Source of the DNA: Escherichia ruysiae
GTDB lineage: Bacteria; Pseudomonadota; Gammaproteobacteria; Enterobacterales; Enterobacteriaceae
DNA: 64,000 nt
Direction: 5' to 3'
Assembly (NCBI RefSeq): GCF_031323975.1
Contig: NZ_JAVIWS010000001.1
Coordinates: 992,001 to 1,056,000 of the forward strand
This document shows, piece by piece, positions 47,609 to 60,198 of the stretch. The notes under the pieces were generated by a model, which did no database searches, had not been told where the DNA came from, and was given only the letters and a program-made list of their open reading frames with translations. Position 1 is the stretch's first letter; every line of letters begins with the position of its first letter. The position numbers and the translations under genes are program-made.

Positions 47609-50095
47609 TTACACCTTCTCCAGTTTGACCGCGCACTTCTTGAAGTCCGTCTCTTTCGAGAGCGGATCGGTCGCATCCAGCGTCAGTTTGTTAACCAGCT
47701 GTGCGGCGTCGAAGAACGGCATGTACACCAGGCCCTGCGGCGGACGGTTACGACCGCGCGTTTCAACAATCGAGATCACTTCGCCACGGCGAGAAACCAC
47801 TTTCACTTTGTCGCCACGGCGCAGATCGCGCGCTTTCGCATCCAACGGGTGAATAAACAGGACCGCTTCCGGGAAGGCACGGTGCAGTTCTGGTACACGG
47901 CGAGTCATACTGCCGGTGTGCCAGTGCTCCAGGACGCGTCCGGTAGAGAGCCACAGATCGTACTCTTCATCCGGTGCTTCCGCCGCCGGTTCGAACGGCA
48001 GTGCGAAGATCACCGCTTTGCCATCCGGTTTACCGTAGAACTTATAGCCTTCGCCCGCTTTCACGTACGGGTCGTTACCTTCGCTGTAACGCCACTGCGT
48101 TTCTTTACCGTTCACCACCGGCCAGCGCAGACCGCGCGCTTTGTGGTAGTCATCGAACGGTGCCAGATCGTGACCGTGACCGCGACCAAACCATGCGTAC
48201 TCTTCGAACAGCCCTTTTTGCAGATAGAAGCCCAGCTCGCGGGATTCATCGTTCAGCTGATCTTCCGCCAGTTCGGATACCGGGAATTTGCTCACTTCGG
48301 GGGTGGCATACAGAACTTCGTACAGCGTTTTGCCACGCAGTTCCGGTTTCTTCGCCAGCAGCTCTTCCGGCCATACTTCTTCTGTTTTGAAGCGGCGGGA
48401 GAACTGGACTAACTGCCAGAGATCCGATTTCGCTTCGCCCGGTGCCTGTACCTGCTGACGCCAGAACTGAGTACGGCGTTCGGCATTACCGTAAGCGCCC
48501 TCTTTCTCTACCCACATTGCGGTCGGCAGGATCAAGTCGGCGGCCAGCGCACTGACTGTCGGATACGGATCGGAGACGATGATGAAGTTGCGCGGATCGC
48601 GCCAGCCCGGCATACGCTCTTCATTAATGTTCGGCCCGGCCTGCATGTTGTTGGTACACATGGTCCAGTAAACATTCAGCTTGCCGTCTTTCAGCGCACG
48701 GTCTTGTGCCACCGCGTGCAGACCGATTTTCGCCGGAATGGTGCCGCTCGGGATATTCCACTTCTTCTCGCAGATATCACGGTGTTTCTCGTTAGTCACC
48801 ACCATGTCCGCAGGCAGACGGTGAGCAAAGGTGCCCACTTCACGCGCAGTACCGCACGCGGAAGGCTGCCCGGTCAGGGAGAACGGACCGCAACCCGGCT
48901 GGGAAATTTTTCCGGTCAGCAGGTGCAGGTTGTAGACCAGGTTGTTGGCCCACACGCCACGAGTATGCTGGTTGAAGCCCATCGTCCAGTAGGAGATGAC
49001 TTTCTTGTTCGGATCGGCATACAGCTGCGCCAGTTGTTCTAACTGGTCTTTCGGCACGCCGGTCATTTCGGCAGTTTTTTCCAGCGTATACTCGGCAACG
49101 AAGGCTTTGTAATCTTCAAAGCTCATTGGTTCGGAGGCGTCAGAACCTGGATTCTTCGCTGCTTTTTCCAGCGGATGGGTCGGACGTAAACCGTAGCCGA
49201 TGTCCGTCGCCCCTTTACGCAGATTAACGTGTTTGCTGAAGAAGTCCTGATTTATCGCATTGTTTTGAATGATATAGTTGGCGATGTAGTTCAGGATCAC
49301 CAGGTCAGACTGTGGCGTAAAGATGATGCCGTTATCCGCCAGCTCGAAGCTACGATGCTGGTAGGTAGAAAGCACCGCCACGGTGACGTTCTGGTTAGAG
49401 AGACGACGGTTGGTGATGCGCGACCAGAGGATCGGGTGCATCTCCGCCATGTTCGCGCCCCACAGCACAAACGCGTCAGCCTGTTCGATGTCGTCATAGC
49501 AGCCCATCGGCTCATCCATACCAAAGGTACGCATAAAGCCAACCACCGCCGACGCCATACAGTGACGCGCGTTCGGGTCGATGTTGTTCGAACGGAAGCC
49601 CGCTTTGAACAACTTGGACGCGGCATAACCTTCCCAGATAGTCCACTGACCAGAACCGAACATACCGATCGATTCCGGCCCTTTTTCTTTCAGGGCGGTT
49701 TTGAATTTCTCTTCCATCACATCGAAAGCCTGATCCCAGGTGATTGGGGTAAATTCGCCTTCTTTGTCATATTTACCGTTTTTCATACGCAGCAGCGGCT
49801 GCGTCAAACGGTCTTTACCGTACATGATTTTGGGCAGGAAATAGCCCTTAATGCAGTTCAGGCCACGGTTAACCGGTGCGTCCGGGTCGCCCTGACAGGC
49901 CACCACACGCCCCTGCTGCGTTCCGACCAGAACGCCGCAACCAGTACCGCAGAAACGGCACGGCGCTTTATCCCATTTAATGGCTTCCTGCTGACCAACA
50001 ACGGCGCGGGCAACGCCCGGCACGCTGAGACCGGCAGCCGCCGCAGCGGCCGCAACGGCGTTAGCTTTCATAAAGCTACGACGACTGAGTTTCAT
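47609..50095 (-). CDS. napA: NapA, catalytic subunit of periplasmic nitrate reductase
   Basis: 828 residues; molybdenum bis-MGD enzyme of the DMSO reductase family that reduces nitrate to nitrite in the periplasm. Tat signal with [11 protein letters not shown] 4Fe-4S site [13 protein letters not shown] (about 47-59) with its fourth Cys in GLNCIKGYF. Molybdenum ligand Cys in [13 protein letters not shown]. Length equals the K-12 enzyme. ATG overlaps the napD stop by 4 bases; NapD binds its Tat signal. Confidence 0.97.
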   Translation of the reverse strand: MKLSRRSFMKANAVAAAAAAAGLSVPGVARAVVGQQEAIKWDKAPCRFCGTGCGVLVGTQQGRVVACQGDPDAPVNRGLNCIKGYFLPKIMYGKDRLTQPLLRMKNGKYDKEGEFTPITWDQAFDVMEEKFKTALKEKGPESIGMFGSGQWTIWEGYAASKLFKAGFRSNNIDPNARHCMASAVVGFMRTFGMDEPMGCYDDIEQADAFVLWGANMAEMHPILWSRITNRRLSNQNVTVAVLSTYQHRSFELADNGIIFTPQSDLVILNYIANYIIQNNAINQDFFSKHVNLRKGATDIGYGLRPTHPLEKAAKNPGSDASEPMSFEDYKAFVAEYTLEKTAEMTGVPKDQLEQLAQLYADPNKKVISYWTMGFNQHTRGVWANNLVYNLHLLTGKISQPGCGPFSLTGQPSACGTAREVGTFAHRLPADMVVTNEKHRDICEKKWNIPSGTIPAKIGLHAVAQDRALKDGKLNVYWTMCTNNMQAGPNINEERMPGWRDPRNFIIVSDPYPTVSALAADLILPTAMWVEKEGAYGNAERRTQFWRQQVQAPGEAKSDLWQLVQFSRRFKTEEVWPEELLAKKPELRGKTLYEVLYATPEVSKFPVSELAEDQLNDESRELGFYLQKGLFEEYAWFGRGHGHDLAPFDDYHKARGLRWPVVNGKETQWRYSEGNDPYVKAGEGYKFYGKPDGKAVIFALPFEPAAEAPDEEYDLWLSTGRVLEHWHTGSMTRRVPELHRAFPEAVLFIHPLDAKARDLRRGDKVKVVSRRGEVISIVETRGRNRPPQGLVYMPFFDAAQLVNKLTLDATDPLSKETDFKKCAVKLEKV

Positions 50096-50355
50096 GGTGT
50101 TTCCTCACCTTGCTCTTCCTGCTGGTGATAAACCAGCGACACCGCCAGCACGCCCTCTACGTTGCGTACTGACTCAATGGTTTGGATCAGCGTTTCGCTG
50201 TCTTCTGCTTCCACCACCACAATCAACTGACCGCTCGGCGCGTCGCTGACAGCAACTTCACAGCCGGTAAAGGCGTTCAGTTGGGTGCTGATGTCTGAAA
50301 TTCGTTCGCTTTTGGCCTGCACGACCAGGCTGCAAACTTGCCAGTTAGTGTGCAT
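50092..50355 (-). CDS. napD: NapD, chaperone of NapA
   Basis: 87 residues, ferredoxin-like fold of the NapD family. It binds the NapA Tat signal peptide and prevents export before the cofactor is inserted. [20 protein letters not shown] at the start and [17 protein letters not shown] at the end are typical. Overlaps napF by 11 bases. Confidence 0.94.
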   Translation of the reverse strand: MHTNWQVCSLVVQAKSERISDISTQLNAFTGCEVAVSDAPSGQLIVVVEAEDSETLIQTIESVRNVEGVLAVSLVYHQQEEQGEETP

Positions 50356-50839
50356 GGAGATACTCCGCAGTTATGGCTGATACCGGACAGCTGGCTGCAC
50401 ATGCTCCACATCCGTTGCAAAGTTGGCTATTAAGTTGCGGCTGGTAGATCCCGGAGAGCGTCGGGCGAAAGATAATTGCCATTGGCTCGCAGCTATCCTG
50501 ACAGCGGCGGCATTCAACTGACTGATACGCCAGGCACGCGTCCCCAATGGTGAACTGCAAATCCCAGGCCCTGGTGTGGCGCGGAGAAAATAGCGATTCG
50601 GGGCAAGCCTGCGCGCAGGCGTAACAGAAGCTGCACTCGTTATTTTTGAAATTAACGCTCGGATAGCCACCCGCGCCGCGTTGCAGAATGTTGTTTTCAC
50701 AAGCATTAATACAGGCGTCGCAGCGGGTGCAATAGGTCAGAAAATGAGATTCATCACCGGACCAGGGCGGACGGATACCGTTACTGGCTTTGCGCCAGCG
50801 ACCAGTGAGTATGCCCCGACGGGATGCATCAATCTTCAC
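50345..50839 (-). CDS. napF: NapF, cytoplasmic iron-sulfur protein
   Basis: 164 residues with three ferredoxin-like 4Fe-4S motifs: CTRCDACINACEN, CSFCYACAQACPE and CNGCGACAASCPV. First gene of napFDAGHBC-ccmABCDEFGH. In E. coli it interacts with NapA in the cytoplasm and probably helps cofactor maturation. No signal peptide. The NarP and FNR sites lie about 110-150 bases upstream. Confidence 0.95.
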   Translation of the reverse strand: MKIDASRRGILTGRWRKASNGIRPPWSGDESHFLTYCTRCDACINACENNILQRGAGGYPSVNFKNNECSFCYACAQACPESLFSPRHTRAWDLQFTIGDACLAYQSVECRRCQDSCEPMAIIFRPTLSGIYQPQLNSQLCNGCGACAASCPVSAITAEYLHAH

Positions 50840-50947
50840 ATTGACCTTCCATCATTAACGCGCTCTGAAAACTGAGAGCGACCAAATAAACCGCATAATT
50901 AATAAGCCATTTTTATAGCCGCTAAGATATTAAAGGATGTGTCAAAG

Positions 50948-51112
50948 ATGCATACCCCGATCGGGGTAAAACCTGTAGCAGGATCAAAAGAGTGGTGGGA
51001 AGAGTGGCAAAAACGGGCTTTTGCTCACATTTCAAATGGTTATAAACATATTTATATAGCGATTAATTCACCAGAAATATTTCTCCAGGCTTCACCATTC
51101 ATCAGAATTTAA
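50948..51112 (+). CDS. yojO: YojO, 54-residue small protein
   Basis: ATG 50948, stop TAA 51110-51112. It begins MHTPIGVKPVAGSKEWWEEW and continues with QKRAFAHISNGYKHIYIAIN; I recognise it as the small K-12 protein YojO, of unknown function. Ribosome binding site AAGGA at 50933-50937, 10 bases upstream. It is soluble and rich in aromatic residues. The first 40 bases of the gene are also the NarP and FNR control region of nap on the other strand, so coding evidence must be judged with care. It is too short for most gene finders. Confidence 0.5.
   Translation: MHTPIGVKPVAGSKEWWEEWQKRAFAHISNGYKHIYIAINSPEIFLQASPFIRI
50953..50968. promoter_or_regulatory. NarP/NarL 7-2-7 heptamer site of the nap promoter
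   Basis: TACCCCG-AT-CGGGGTA is a perfect inverted heptamer pair with the 2-base spacing that NarP requires. It lies 114 bases upstream of the napF start, as in K-12. Confidence 0.9.
50974..50987 (-). promoter_or_regulatory. FNR site of the nap promoter
   Basis: The minus strand reads TTGATCCTGCTACA: one perfect FNR half-site and a degenerate second one, about 20 bases upstream of the NarP dyad, the arrangement known for nap. Confidence 0.7.
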
Positions 51113-51244
51113 CACTAAAAGGGCAGGTAAAATTGTCTGAATATTCTTTAGGTTATTCATAAAGCAAATTAATAAATCTGATGAATATGTTAACCTTCAG
51201 CGACATCATCGGTGAAAACCTATAAATGAAGAAGGAAAGCAAAA

Positions 51245-51733
51245 ATGAAGACCATTCTACCTGCAGTATTGTTTGCCGCTTTCGCTACCACCTCCGCCTG
51301 GGCGGCAGAGAGTGTCCAGCCACTGGAGAAAGTAGCGCCTTATCCACAAGCTGAAAAAGGCATGAAGCGTCAGGTGATTCAGTTAACTCCGCAAGAAGAT
51401 GAATCTACCCTGAAAGTAGAACTGTTAATCGGTCAGACGCTGGAAGTCGATTGCAATTTGCATCGTCTCGGCGGGAAGCTGGAAAGCAAAACGCTGGAAG
51501 GCTGGGGCTATGATTATTATGTCTTTGATAAAGTAAGCTCCCCGGTTTCGACGATGATGGCCTGCCCGGATGGCAAGAAAGAGAAGAAATTTGTCACCGC
51601 GTATCTGGGCGATGCTGGAATGCTGCGTTACAACAGTAAGCTGCCGATCGTGGTGTATACGCCAGACAATGTGGATGTGAAGTACCGGGTCTGGAAGGCG
51701 GAAGAGAAAATTGACAACGCGGTAGTTCGCTAA
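51245..51733 (+). CDS. eco: Eco, ecotin, periplasmic serine protease inhibitor
   Basis: 162 residues with Sec signal peptide 1-20 (ending SAWA). Dimeric inhibitor of trypsin-fold proteases, thought to protect against host digestive and neutrophil enzymes. Reactive-site P1 residue Met104 (mature Met84) in [11 protein letters not shown]; Cys70 and Cys107 form the disulfide (mature 50 and 87). ATG 51245 follows AAGGAAAG. BIME downstream. Confidence 0.96.
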   Translation: MKTILPAVLFAAFATTSAWAAESVQPLEKVAPYPQAEKGMKRQVIQLTPQEDESTLKVELLIGQTLEVDCNLHRLGGKLESKTLEGWGYDYYVFDKVSSPVSTMMACPDGKKEKKFVTAYLGDAGMLRYNSKLPIVVYTPDNVDVKYRVWKAEEKIDNAVVR

Positions 51734-51755
51734 ACTGCTGTGAGGTGCGGCACCC

Positions 51756-51812
51756 CGTAGGCCGAATAAGACGGTTACGCCACATCCGGCATACCATGCC
51801 GGATGTGGCACA
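51756..51812. repeat. REP/BIME between eco and mqo
   Basis: GTAGGCCGAATAAGACGGTT then ACGCCACATCCGGCAT, followed by ATGCCGGATGTGGC, which pairs with the preceding GCCACATCCGGCAT. It lies between convergent eco and mqo. Confidence 0.85.
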
Positions 51813-51815
51813 TCA

Positions 51816-53679
<1,864 letters not shown>

Positions 53680-55323
53680 TTATGCCGTCCGGGCAACAGC
53701 ATCACGCGAAGCAGCATCGCGCTCTTCGCCCGTCAGTTCGCTAAGTTGCCCGTTGCGCATCTCCAGCAGGCGGTCGGCGTGGATAAAGTAATGGTCATCA
53801 TGGCTGATGGCGAAAATAGTTTTTCCCATCTCCTGCATCAGCGGTAGCAGCACCTGATAAAACTCACGGCGGAAGTGTGGGTCTTGATCCGCCGCCCATT
53901 CATCCAGCAGGATAATATCGCGTTCTTCTGCCAACGCCAGCAACAGCGCCACGCGTTTTTTCTGCCCTTTTGATAACTTCAGGTTAACAATACGCCCGTT
54001 ACTTAACTCCAGCTTATGAGCCATTTTCAACTGCGCCAGCCACTTCTCAACCAGTTGCGGATTAGCAGGTTTACCCTCCGGCCCCAGCAGTTGATCAAAC
54101 AGCCAGACATCGGTAAACACGGCCGAAAACAGTTTGCGATAATCTTCCGGTTTTTCGCCGCTGATGGGTTTACCATCCAGCAAAATTTCACCGCTTTGCG
54201 GCTGATACAACCCCGTCAGCAACATCGCCAGCGTCGATTTTCCGCTACCGTTGCCACCAATCAGAAACAACAGTTCGCCACGTTTAATGGTGAGGTTGAG
54301 TGGGCCAACGGAAAACGCGTTGTCCTGATAACTAAACGTCACGTTACGTAGCTCCAGCGTTTGCCAGTCAGGAAACGCCTGCGGGCGTGGAAACTCCGCT
54401 TTGAAAGGCGCGAGCGCGAATTTGTTCAGCTTGTTAAACGCCACCTGAGCCGTCAGCAGCGTCGGTAATGCGCCAACCGCAGAAAGCAGCGGCGTGCGCA
54501 GGAATAACAGCGTCAGCGAATAGGTCGCGGCAACGTTGGTATCAGCCCAACCGAGACTGTTCGCCATCCAGAACACCAGGCCGATAGCACCCAGCATCAT
54601 GATGTTTGACCAGTTCACAGCACTAAGATGGAAGGTGTCTGCGCGAATAATATGATGGCGATACTCTTGCGCATCAGGAATGTAGAGGTTGTTAAACACA
54701 TACTCGGCGCGTTCACGGTTCAGAGTCAGCTCTTTGCGCCCTTCGAGTACGGTTTGAAAATCCGTGTACAGCTTGTCTTCGGTTTCACGCAGGGTCGCCA
54801 TATGTTTGTACACCCGCGCCACCAGCACAAAACCGCCCCAAATGGTGACTGCCATCCAGATAGCCGTTACCAGCAACATTTTACCCGACAGCATCCACAA
54901 ATACGCCGCGGAACCGATAGTGAGGATGATCCCCTGCACCAGTTCCGGCAGACGCACAAAAGCAATGGTGATATTGCGCACATCGCTGGTTAACCCCGCC
55001 AACAACGAGGCGCTACCGAGTTGTTCAATGCGCTCGACGTGAGTATCGAGAATCCGCTTGATAAATTCACTACGCAGTCGGTAAACGAAGTGATGCCCCA
55101 AAGTGGTGAGCGCCAGTTGCGATCCGAGAGTGACGGCCATCAACAGCAGCAATAACCCCAGAAACTCCGGCAACACCAGCAGACTGGTATCCGCCGTTTC
55201 GATAAGGCGCTGATTGATAAAAGCAATTAAGCCAATGCCTAATGCCGCACTGGCGAGGCTTAGCGCCATCACACTGATAAATGGCCAGCGATACTGCCGC
55301 CAGACAAGTACAAGAAGTTCCAT
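53680..55323 (-). CDS. yojI: YojI, ABC exporter (microcin J25 and others)
   Basis: 547 residues; six N-terminal membrane helices (about 10-300) fused to one ATPase domain (about 325-540). Walker [10 protein letters not shown], Walker [14 protein letters not shown], switch His in AISHDDHYF. The signature reads LSKGQKKR instead of LSGGQ, typical of the SyrD/YojI cyclic-peptide exporters. In K-12 YojI works with TolC to export microcin J25. It is downstream of alkB by 75 bases in the same direction. Confidence 0.94.
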   Translation of the reverse strand: MELLVLVWRQYRWPFISVMALSLASAALGIGLIAFINQRLIETADTSLLVLPEFLGLLLLLMAVTLGSQLALTTLGHHFVYRLRSEFIKRILDTHVERIEQLGSASLLAGLTSDVRNITIAFVRLPELVQGIILTIGSAAYLWMLSGKMLLVTAIWMAVTIWGGFVLVARVYKHMATLRETEDKLYTDFQTVLEGRKELTLNRERAEYVFNNLYIPDAQEYRHHIIRADTFHLSAVNWSNIMMLGAIGLVFWMANSLGWADTNVAATYSLTLLFLRTPLLSAVGALPTLLTAQVAFNKLNKFALAPFKAEFPRPQAFPDWQTLELRNVTFSYQDNAFSVGPLNLTIKRGELLFLIGGNGSGKSTLAMLLTGLYQPQSGEILLDGKPISGEKPEDYRKLFSAVFTDVWLFDQLLGPEGKPANPQLVEKWLAQLKMAHKLELSNGRIVNLKLSKGQKKRVALLLALAEERDIILLDEWAADQDPHFRREFYQVLLPLMQEMGKTIFAISHDDHYFIHADRLLEMRNGQLSELTGEERDAASRDAVARTA

Positions 55324-55398
55324 GCAGAAAACCCGGACAATGAATTACAGCCCGCAGTTTAAACATCTCCGCGCTCACAGCAATAATAATTCTTATTT

Positions 55399-56049
55399 TT
55401 ATTCTTTTTTACCTGCCTGACGGAATGTCAGATTGTAGCGGCAGTCGGCGGTGAGTGGATGAAAGCCCGCTTTGAGTGGTTGAATGCCGTGATAAAACAG
55501 CCGCGATTCACCGCCCCAAACCACCACGTCGCCATGCTCCAGCAACAGTCGTTTTAACGGATCATTACGTTTGAGGCCACCAAATTGAAAAATCGCGGGT
55601 AAGCCCAGAGAAACAGAAACAATCGGTGCGCGCAGATCCGGTTCGTCTTTATCCTGATGTAACGACAGTTTCGCGCCAGGGGCATAGCGGTTGATAAGAC
55701 AAGCATCTGGCTGGAAATCTGGATAGCCCGCCGCCGTAGCCGCACGTTGACATAAATTATGAAAACTCTGCGGCATGGCGGGCCACGGTTTATTTGTTTG
55801 CGGATCAATGGGCGAATAGAGATAACCCTGCCGATTGGTGGTCCAGCCCAGACGCCCGCAGTTGGTCATCGCCACCGACATGGTATATCCGCCGGGTGTG
55901 ACCATCTGGCGAAACGGTGACTGGCGGGCGACATTGCTGATTCCCTGCATCAGTTGCTCCGCAGTATTAAAGGCAAAACGGCGCAGGATCACCGCGCCAG
56001 GTGCCAGGGGTTCTTGCCACGGTTCAGCGTCAGCAAACAGATCCAACAT
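55399..56049 (-). CDS. alkB: AlkB, Fe(II)/2-oxoglutarate-dependent DNA dealkylase
   Basis: 216 residues. Repairs 1-methyladenine and 3-methylcytosine by oxidative demethylation. Iron ligands His131, Asp133 (LSLHQDKDEPD) and His187 (RLFYHGIQ); 2-oxoglutarate contacts are the Arg residues in DCRYNLTFRQ near the C-terminus. Its ATG overlaps the ada stop by 1 base; it is co-transcribed with ada in the adaptive response. Confidence 0.97.
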   Translation of the reverse strand: MLDLFADAEPWQEPLAPGAVILRRFAFNTAEQLMQGISNVARQSPFRQMVTPGGYTMSVAMTNCGRLGWTTNRQGYLYSPIDPQTNKPWPAMPQSFHNLCQRAATAAGYPDFQPDACLINRYAPGAKLSLHQDKDEPDLRAPIVSVSLGLPAIFQFGGLKRNDPLKRLLLEHGDVVVWGGESRLFYHGIQPLKAGFHPLTADCRYNLTFRQAGKKE

Positions 56050-57113
56050 TATTTTTCCTCGTTTTCAGCTTCACGGCGTAGCAACTGTGCTTTACGCGAA
56101 ACACCCCAGCGGTAACCGGAAAGTGTGCCATCACCACGTACCACCCGATGACAAGGTATAACGATCGCTAACTTATTGGCGGCGCAGGCACTTGCCACGG
56201 CACGTACCGCTTTCGGTTTGCCGATGGTGTTTGCCAGTTGCTGATAACTCACAGTTTCACCGCAAGGAATGGTACGCAGCGCCTGCCAGACTTGCTGTTG
56301 AAAAGCGGTGCCGCGAATATCCAGCGGCAACGTCAGCGGCGTATCGCGCTGATTGAGGCTGGCGATCACTTCGCGTAGGCGTTGCTGAAACGTCGGGTCA
56401 GCGGGTGCGTTGTCGGCAGCGGGAAACATCTGCCGCAGTTCACTGATTAATGTCGCGTCATCATCACCCAGTAATATCGCGCAAATCCCCCGCTCGCTTT
56501 CTGCCACCAGGCAACGACCCAGCTTACAATCAGCCAGCGCATAACGCACAGCCAGGCTTTCGCCACCGTGACGAAACTGTTTAGCCGTCATGCCCAGCGT
56601 TTCATCGGCTTTACGGTAGTAACTGCTGCCGTCGGGGAATCCGGCATTGAGAATCGCCTGAGTCACGCTTTCCCCTTTTGCCAGAGATTCCCGTAAACGA
56701 CGAGCGCGCCAGGCCTGTTGCCAGGCTTTAGGCGTCATTCCGGTCGTCGCTTTAAACAATCGATGCAAATGGAACGGACTCATCGCCACCTGGTCGGCTA
56801 AGGCTTCCAGCGTTACAGGCGTTTCCTGTTCCAGCAGTCGGCAGGCGTGGGTAATTTTATCAAGGCGATGTTGCTGGGGATTGGCTTTGTCTGGCTGACA
56901 ACGTTTGCAGGGGCGAAAGCCAGCGGCAAGCGCCTCGCTGGCATCCGTATAGAAAGAAACGTTTTCCCGCAAGGCATGTCTGGCGCGGCAAGACGGACGG
57001 CAAAAGATGCCCGTGGTGCGCACGGCGAAGACAAATTCGCCGTCGGCGTTCGGGTCGCGGGCTAAGACAGATTGCCAGCGTTGATCATCAGTTAAGCGTG
57101 TGGCGTTTTTCAT
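56049..57113 (-). CDS. ada: Ada, methyltransferase and adaptive-response activator
   Basis: 354 residues from the second of two adjacent ATGs (57113), since GGGAG lies 6 bases before it and only 3 before the first. Residues 1-90: zinc site Cys38, Cys42 (FCRPSCRARH), Cys69, Cys72 (RPCKRCQPD), with Cys38 accepting the methyl group from phosphotriesters. Residues 100-175: AraC-type helix-turn-helix. C-terminal domain: O6-methylguanine acceptor Cys321 in IPCHRVVRGDG. Methylated Ada activates ada-alkB. Residue 6 is Arg where K-12 has Cys. Confidence 0.96.
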   Translation of the reverse strand: MKNATRLTDDQRWQSVLARDPNADGEFVFAVRTTGIFCRPSCRARHALRENVSFYTDASEALAAGFRPCKRCQPDKANPQQHRLDKITHACRLLEQETPVTLEALADQVAMSPFHLHRLFKATTGMTPKAWQQAWRARRLRESLAKGESVTQAILNAGFPDGSSYYRKADETLGMTAKQFRHGGESLAVRYALADCKLGRCLVAESERGICAILLGDDDATLISELRQMFPAADNAPADPTFQQRLREVIASLNQRDTPLTLPLDIRGTAFQQQVWQALRTIPCGETVSYQQLANTIGKPKAVRAVASACAANKLAIVIPCHRVVRGDGTLSGYRWGVSRKAQLLRREAENEEK

Positions 57114-57180
57114 CATCAGCTCCCTGGTTAAGGATAGCCTTTAGTCTGCCCGGTCACCATCGCGCAAAAACCAACAATCT

Positions 57181-57188
57181 TGCGCTTT
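57181..57188 (-). promoter_or_regulatory. Ada box
   Basis: Minus strand AAAGCGCA, the core of the Ada-binding element, about 68 bases upstream of ada and overlapping the last codons of apbE. Confidence 0.75.
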
Positions 57189-58242
57189 AATTTTTTTCGC
57201 TAATAAGGAAGCTTTTAAACTGCGGCGACATCCAGGTTTTAAAGCTATCGCCCTCTTTGGTGATCATATAGACCGCCAGCCCTTCCCGACGAACGACTTC
57301 TTTGGCTTTCTCCGGCCCGAGCACCATCAAACCTGTATCCCAGGCGTCGGCTTCCAGCGCCGTCGGGGCAATCACGGTCACGGAGACCAGATTGTGCTCA
57401 ATGGGACGCCCGGTTTGCGGATCGATAACATGGGAAAGGCGTTTGCCGTCCAGTTCGTAATAGTTGCGATAGCTGCCGGAGGTGCTAATCCCGTGACCGT
57501 TGATATCCACCACGGCCTGAACCGCGTTCTCTTTATCGGTCGGTTTTTGGATCGCCACCCGCCACGGCTGCCCTTCGCCGTTCATGCCACGGCTGTTCAG
57601 CGCGCCCCCCACCGACACCAGATAGCGGGAAATACCTTCCTGCTCCATTAAGCGTGCCAGATGATCTGCCGCATAACCTTCGCCGACGGTGGAGAGATCG
57701 ACATATAAATCCGGCAGATCTTTTTGCAGATATTGCTGATGCGACTGATTAATGACCGTCAGGTGCTGCAAACCTGTTTTGGCTTTCATCGCGTCGATCT
57801 GTTCCTGGTTCGGGATTTGTACTGGCTGTTGTTCCGGGCCAAAGCCCCACAGATTCACCAGCGGCCCGACAGTAATATCCATCGCGCCATCGGTTTTGGC
57901 GCCAATGCGCAGCGAGGTGGTGATGATATCGGCCATCGCTTCACTTACCGGCCACGGTGACAAACTTTTCGAATCGTTAAAGCGCATCAGCGCGGAGTCT
58001 TTTTTATAGGTCGAAAGCAGCTGATCGTCGGCGTTCAGCTGGGTCTGAATCTTCTCTTTAAGTTCAGCACTGCGTTTGGCGTCAATGCCAGGGATGCTGG
58101 CACGCCAGAAGGTTCCCATCGTTTTGCCTTCAAGAACGGTAACTTCAGTAGCGTGGGGTTTGGCGGGTTGTGTTTTTTGATCGCAACCAACAAAGAAGAG
58201 CGCGGCAGCCAGCAATGCCACGCGGGTAAAGCTTATTTCCAT
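57187..58242 (-). CDS. apbE: ApbE, FAD:protein FMN transferase
   Basis: 351-residue periplasmic lipoprotein with signal peptide and lipobox FVGC (Cys20). Transfers FMN to Thr/Ser of target proteins such as the RsxG/RsxD redox subunits in E. coli. GKTMGTFWRASIPG (about 39-52), VGGALNSRGMNGEG (about 208-221) and the metal-binding TALEADAWDTGLMVLG (about 301-316) are typical. The gene ends in the ada promoter. It follows ompC, whose terminator lies between them. Confidence 0.94.
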   Translation of the reverse strand: MEISFTRVALLAAALFFVGCDQKTQPAKPHATEVTVLEGKTMGTFWRASIPGIDAKRSAELKEKIQTQLNADDQLLSTYKKDSALMRFNDSKSLSPWPVSEAMADIITTSLRIGAKTDGAMDITVGPLVNLWGFGPEQQPVQIPNQEQIDAMKAKTGLQHLTVINQSHQQYLQKDLPDLYVDLSTVGEGYAADHLARLMEQEGISRYLVSVGGALNSRGMNGEGQPWRVAIQKPTDKENAVQAVVDINGHGISTSGSYRNYYELDGKRLSHVIDPQTGRPIEHNLVSVTVIAPTALEADAWDTGLMVLGPEKAKEVVRREGLAVYMITKEGDSFKTWMSPQFKSFLISEKN

Positions 58243-58312
58243 ACGTGATTATCCTCATGCGAACGGTCGCAAGAGTACACCAAAAAACTGCGTTTGTACG
58301 CTGAAAACAATG

Positions 58313-58335
58313 AAAAAAGGGCCCGCAGGCCCTTT
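58313..58335 (-). terminator. Intrinsic terminator of ompC
   Basis: On the minus strand AAAGGGCC-TGCG-GGCCCTTT is followed by a T run (58318-58313), 19 bases after the ompC stop. Confidence 0.92.
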
Positions 58336-58353
58336 GTTCGATATAAATCGAGA

Positions 58354-59794
<1,441 letters not shown>

Positions 59795-59888
59795 GCTATC
59801 ATCATTAACTTTATTTATTACCGTCATTCATTTCTGAATGTCTGTTTACCCCTATTTCAACCGGATGCCTCGCATCCGGTTTTTTTTT
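59795..59888 (+). ncRNA. micF: MicF, antisense regulator of ompF
   Basis: About 93-base Hfq-dependent RNA, starting GCTATCATCATTAACTTTAT, whose 5' part pairs with the ompF ribosome binding site and blocks translation. It ends in the terminator ACCGGATGC-CTC-GCATCCGGT plus T8 (59860-59888). Divergent from ompC and sharing OmpR control. The stem carries a compensatory form (GCATCCGG) giving full pairing. Confidence 0.93.
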
Positions 59889-60198
59889 ACCCTTCTTTAC
59901 ACAACTTTTATTTTTTTGTACTACCGCTGGAAAATTATAACGCCTGTTAATAATTCACAAAAAATTAACAAGATATAATTCCCGCCATCTTTTCTTTATC
60001 CGTAATTAATTTCGCTCTTCTTTTTTGCAGATTATTTGTACAGCAGAATGCGGTGTGTACATCTATTTCTCATCTGGCAGAACGAGACATATCGTTGAGG
60101 AAGAGAGAGTCATCTATCGGGTAATAGTCTGGAATTTCGCACTGTACCCTTTATACTGCCCTATCACTTCGCGAAGTTTTAACAGGTCATAAACACGA
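59889..60198. other. micF-rcsD intergenic region
   Basis: 310 bases, AT-rich up to about 60030, leading into the rcsD start. I see no gene or clear regulator site; the rcsD promoter must lie here. Confidence 0.4.

Noticed and set aside
49229..50128. 299-codon plus-strand frame opposite napA
   Set aside because: Shadow of the napA coding frame; rich in His and Arg with no recognisable fold.
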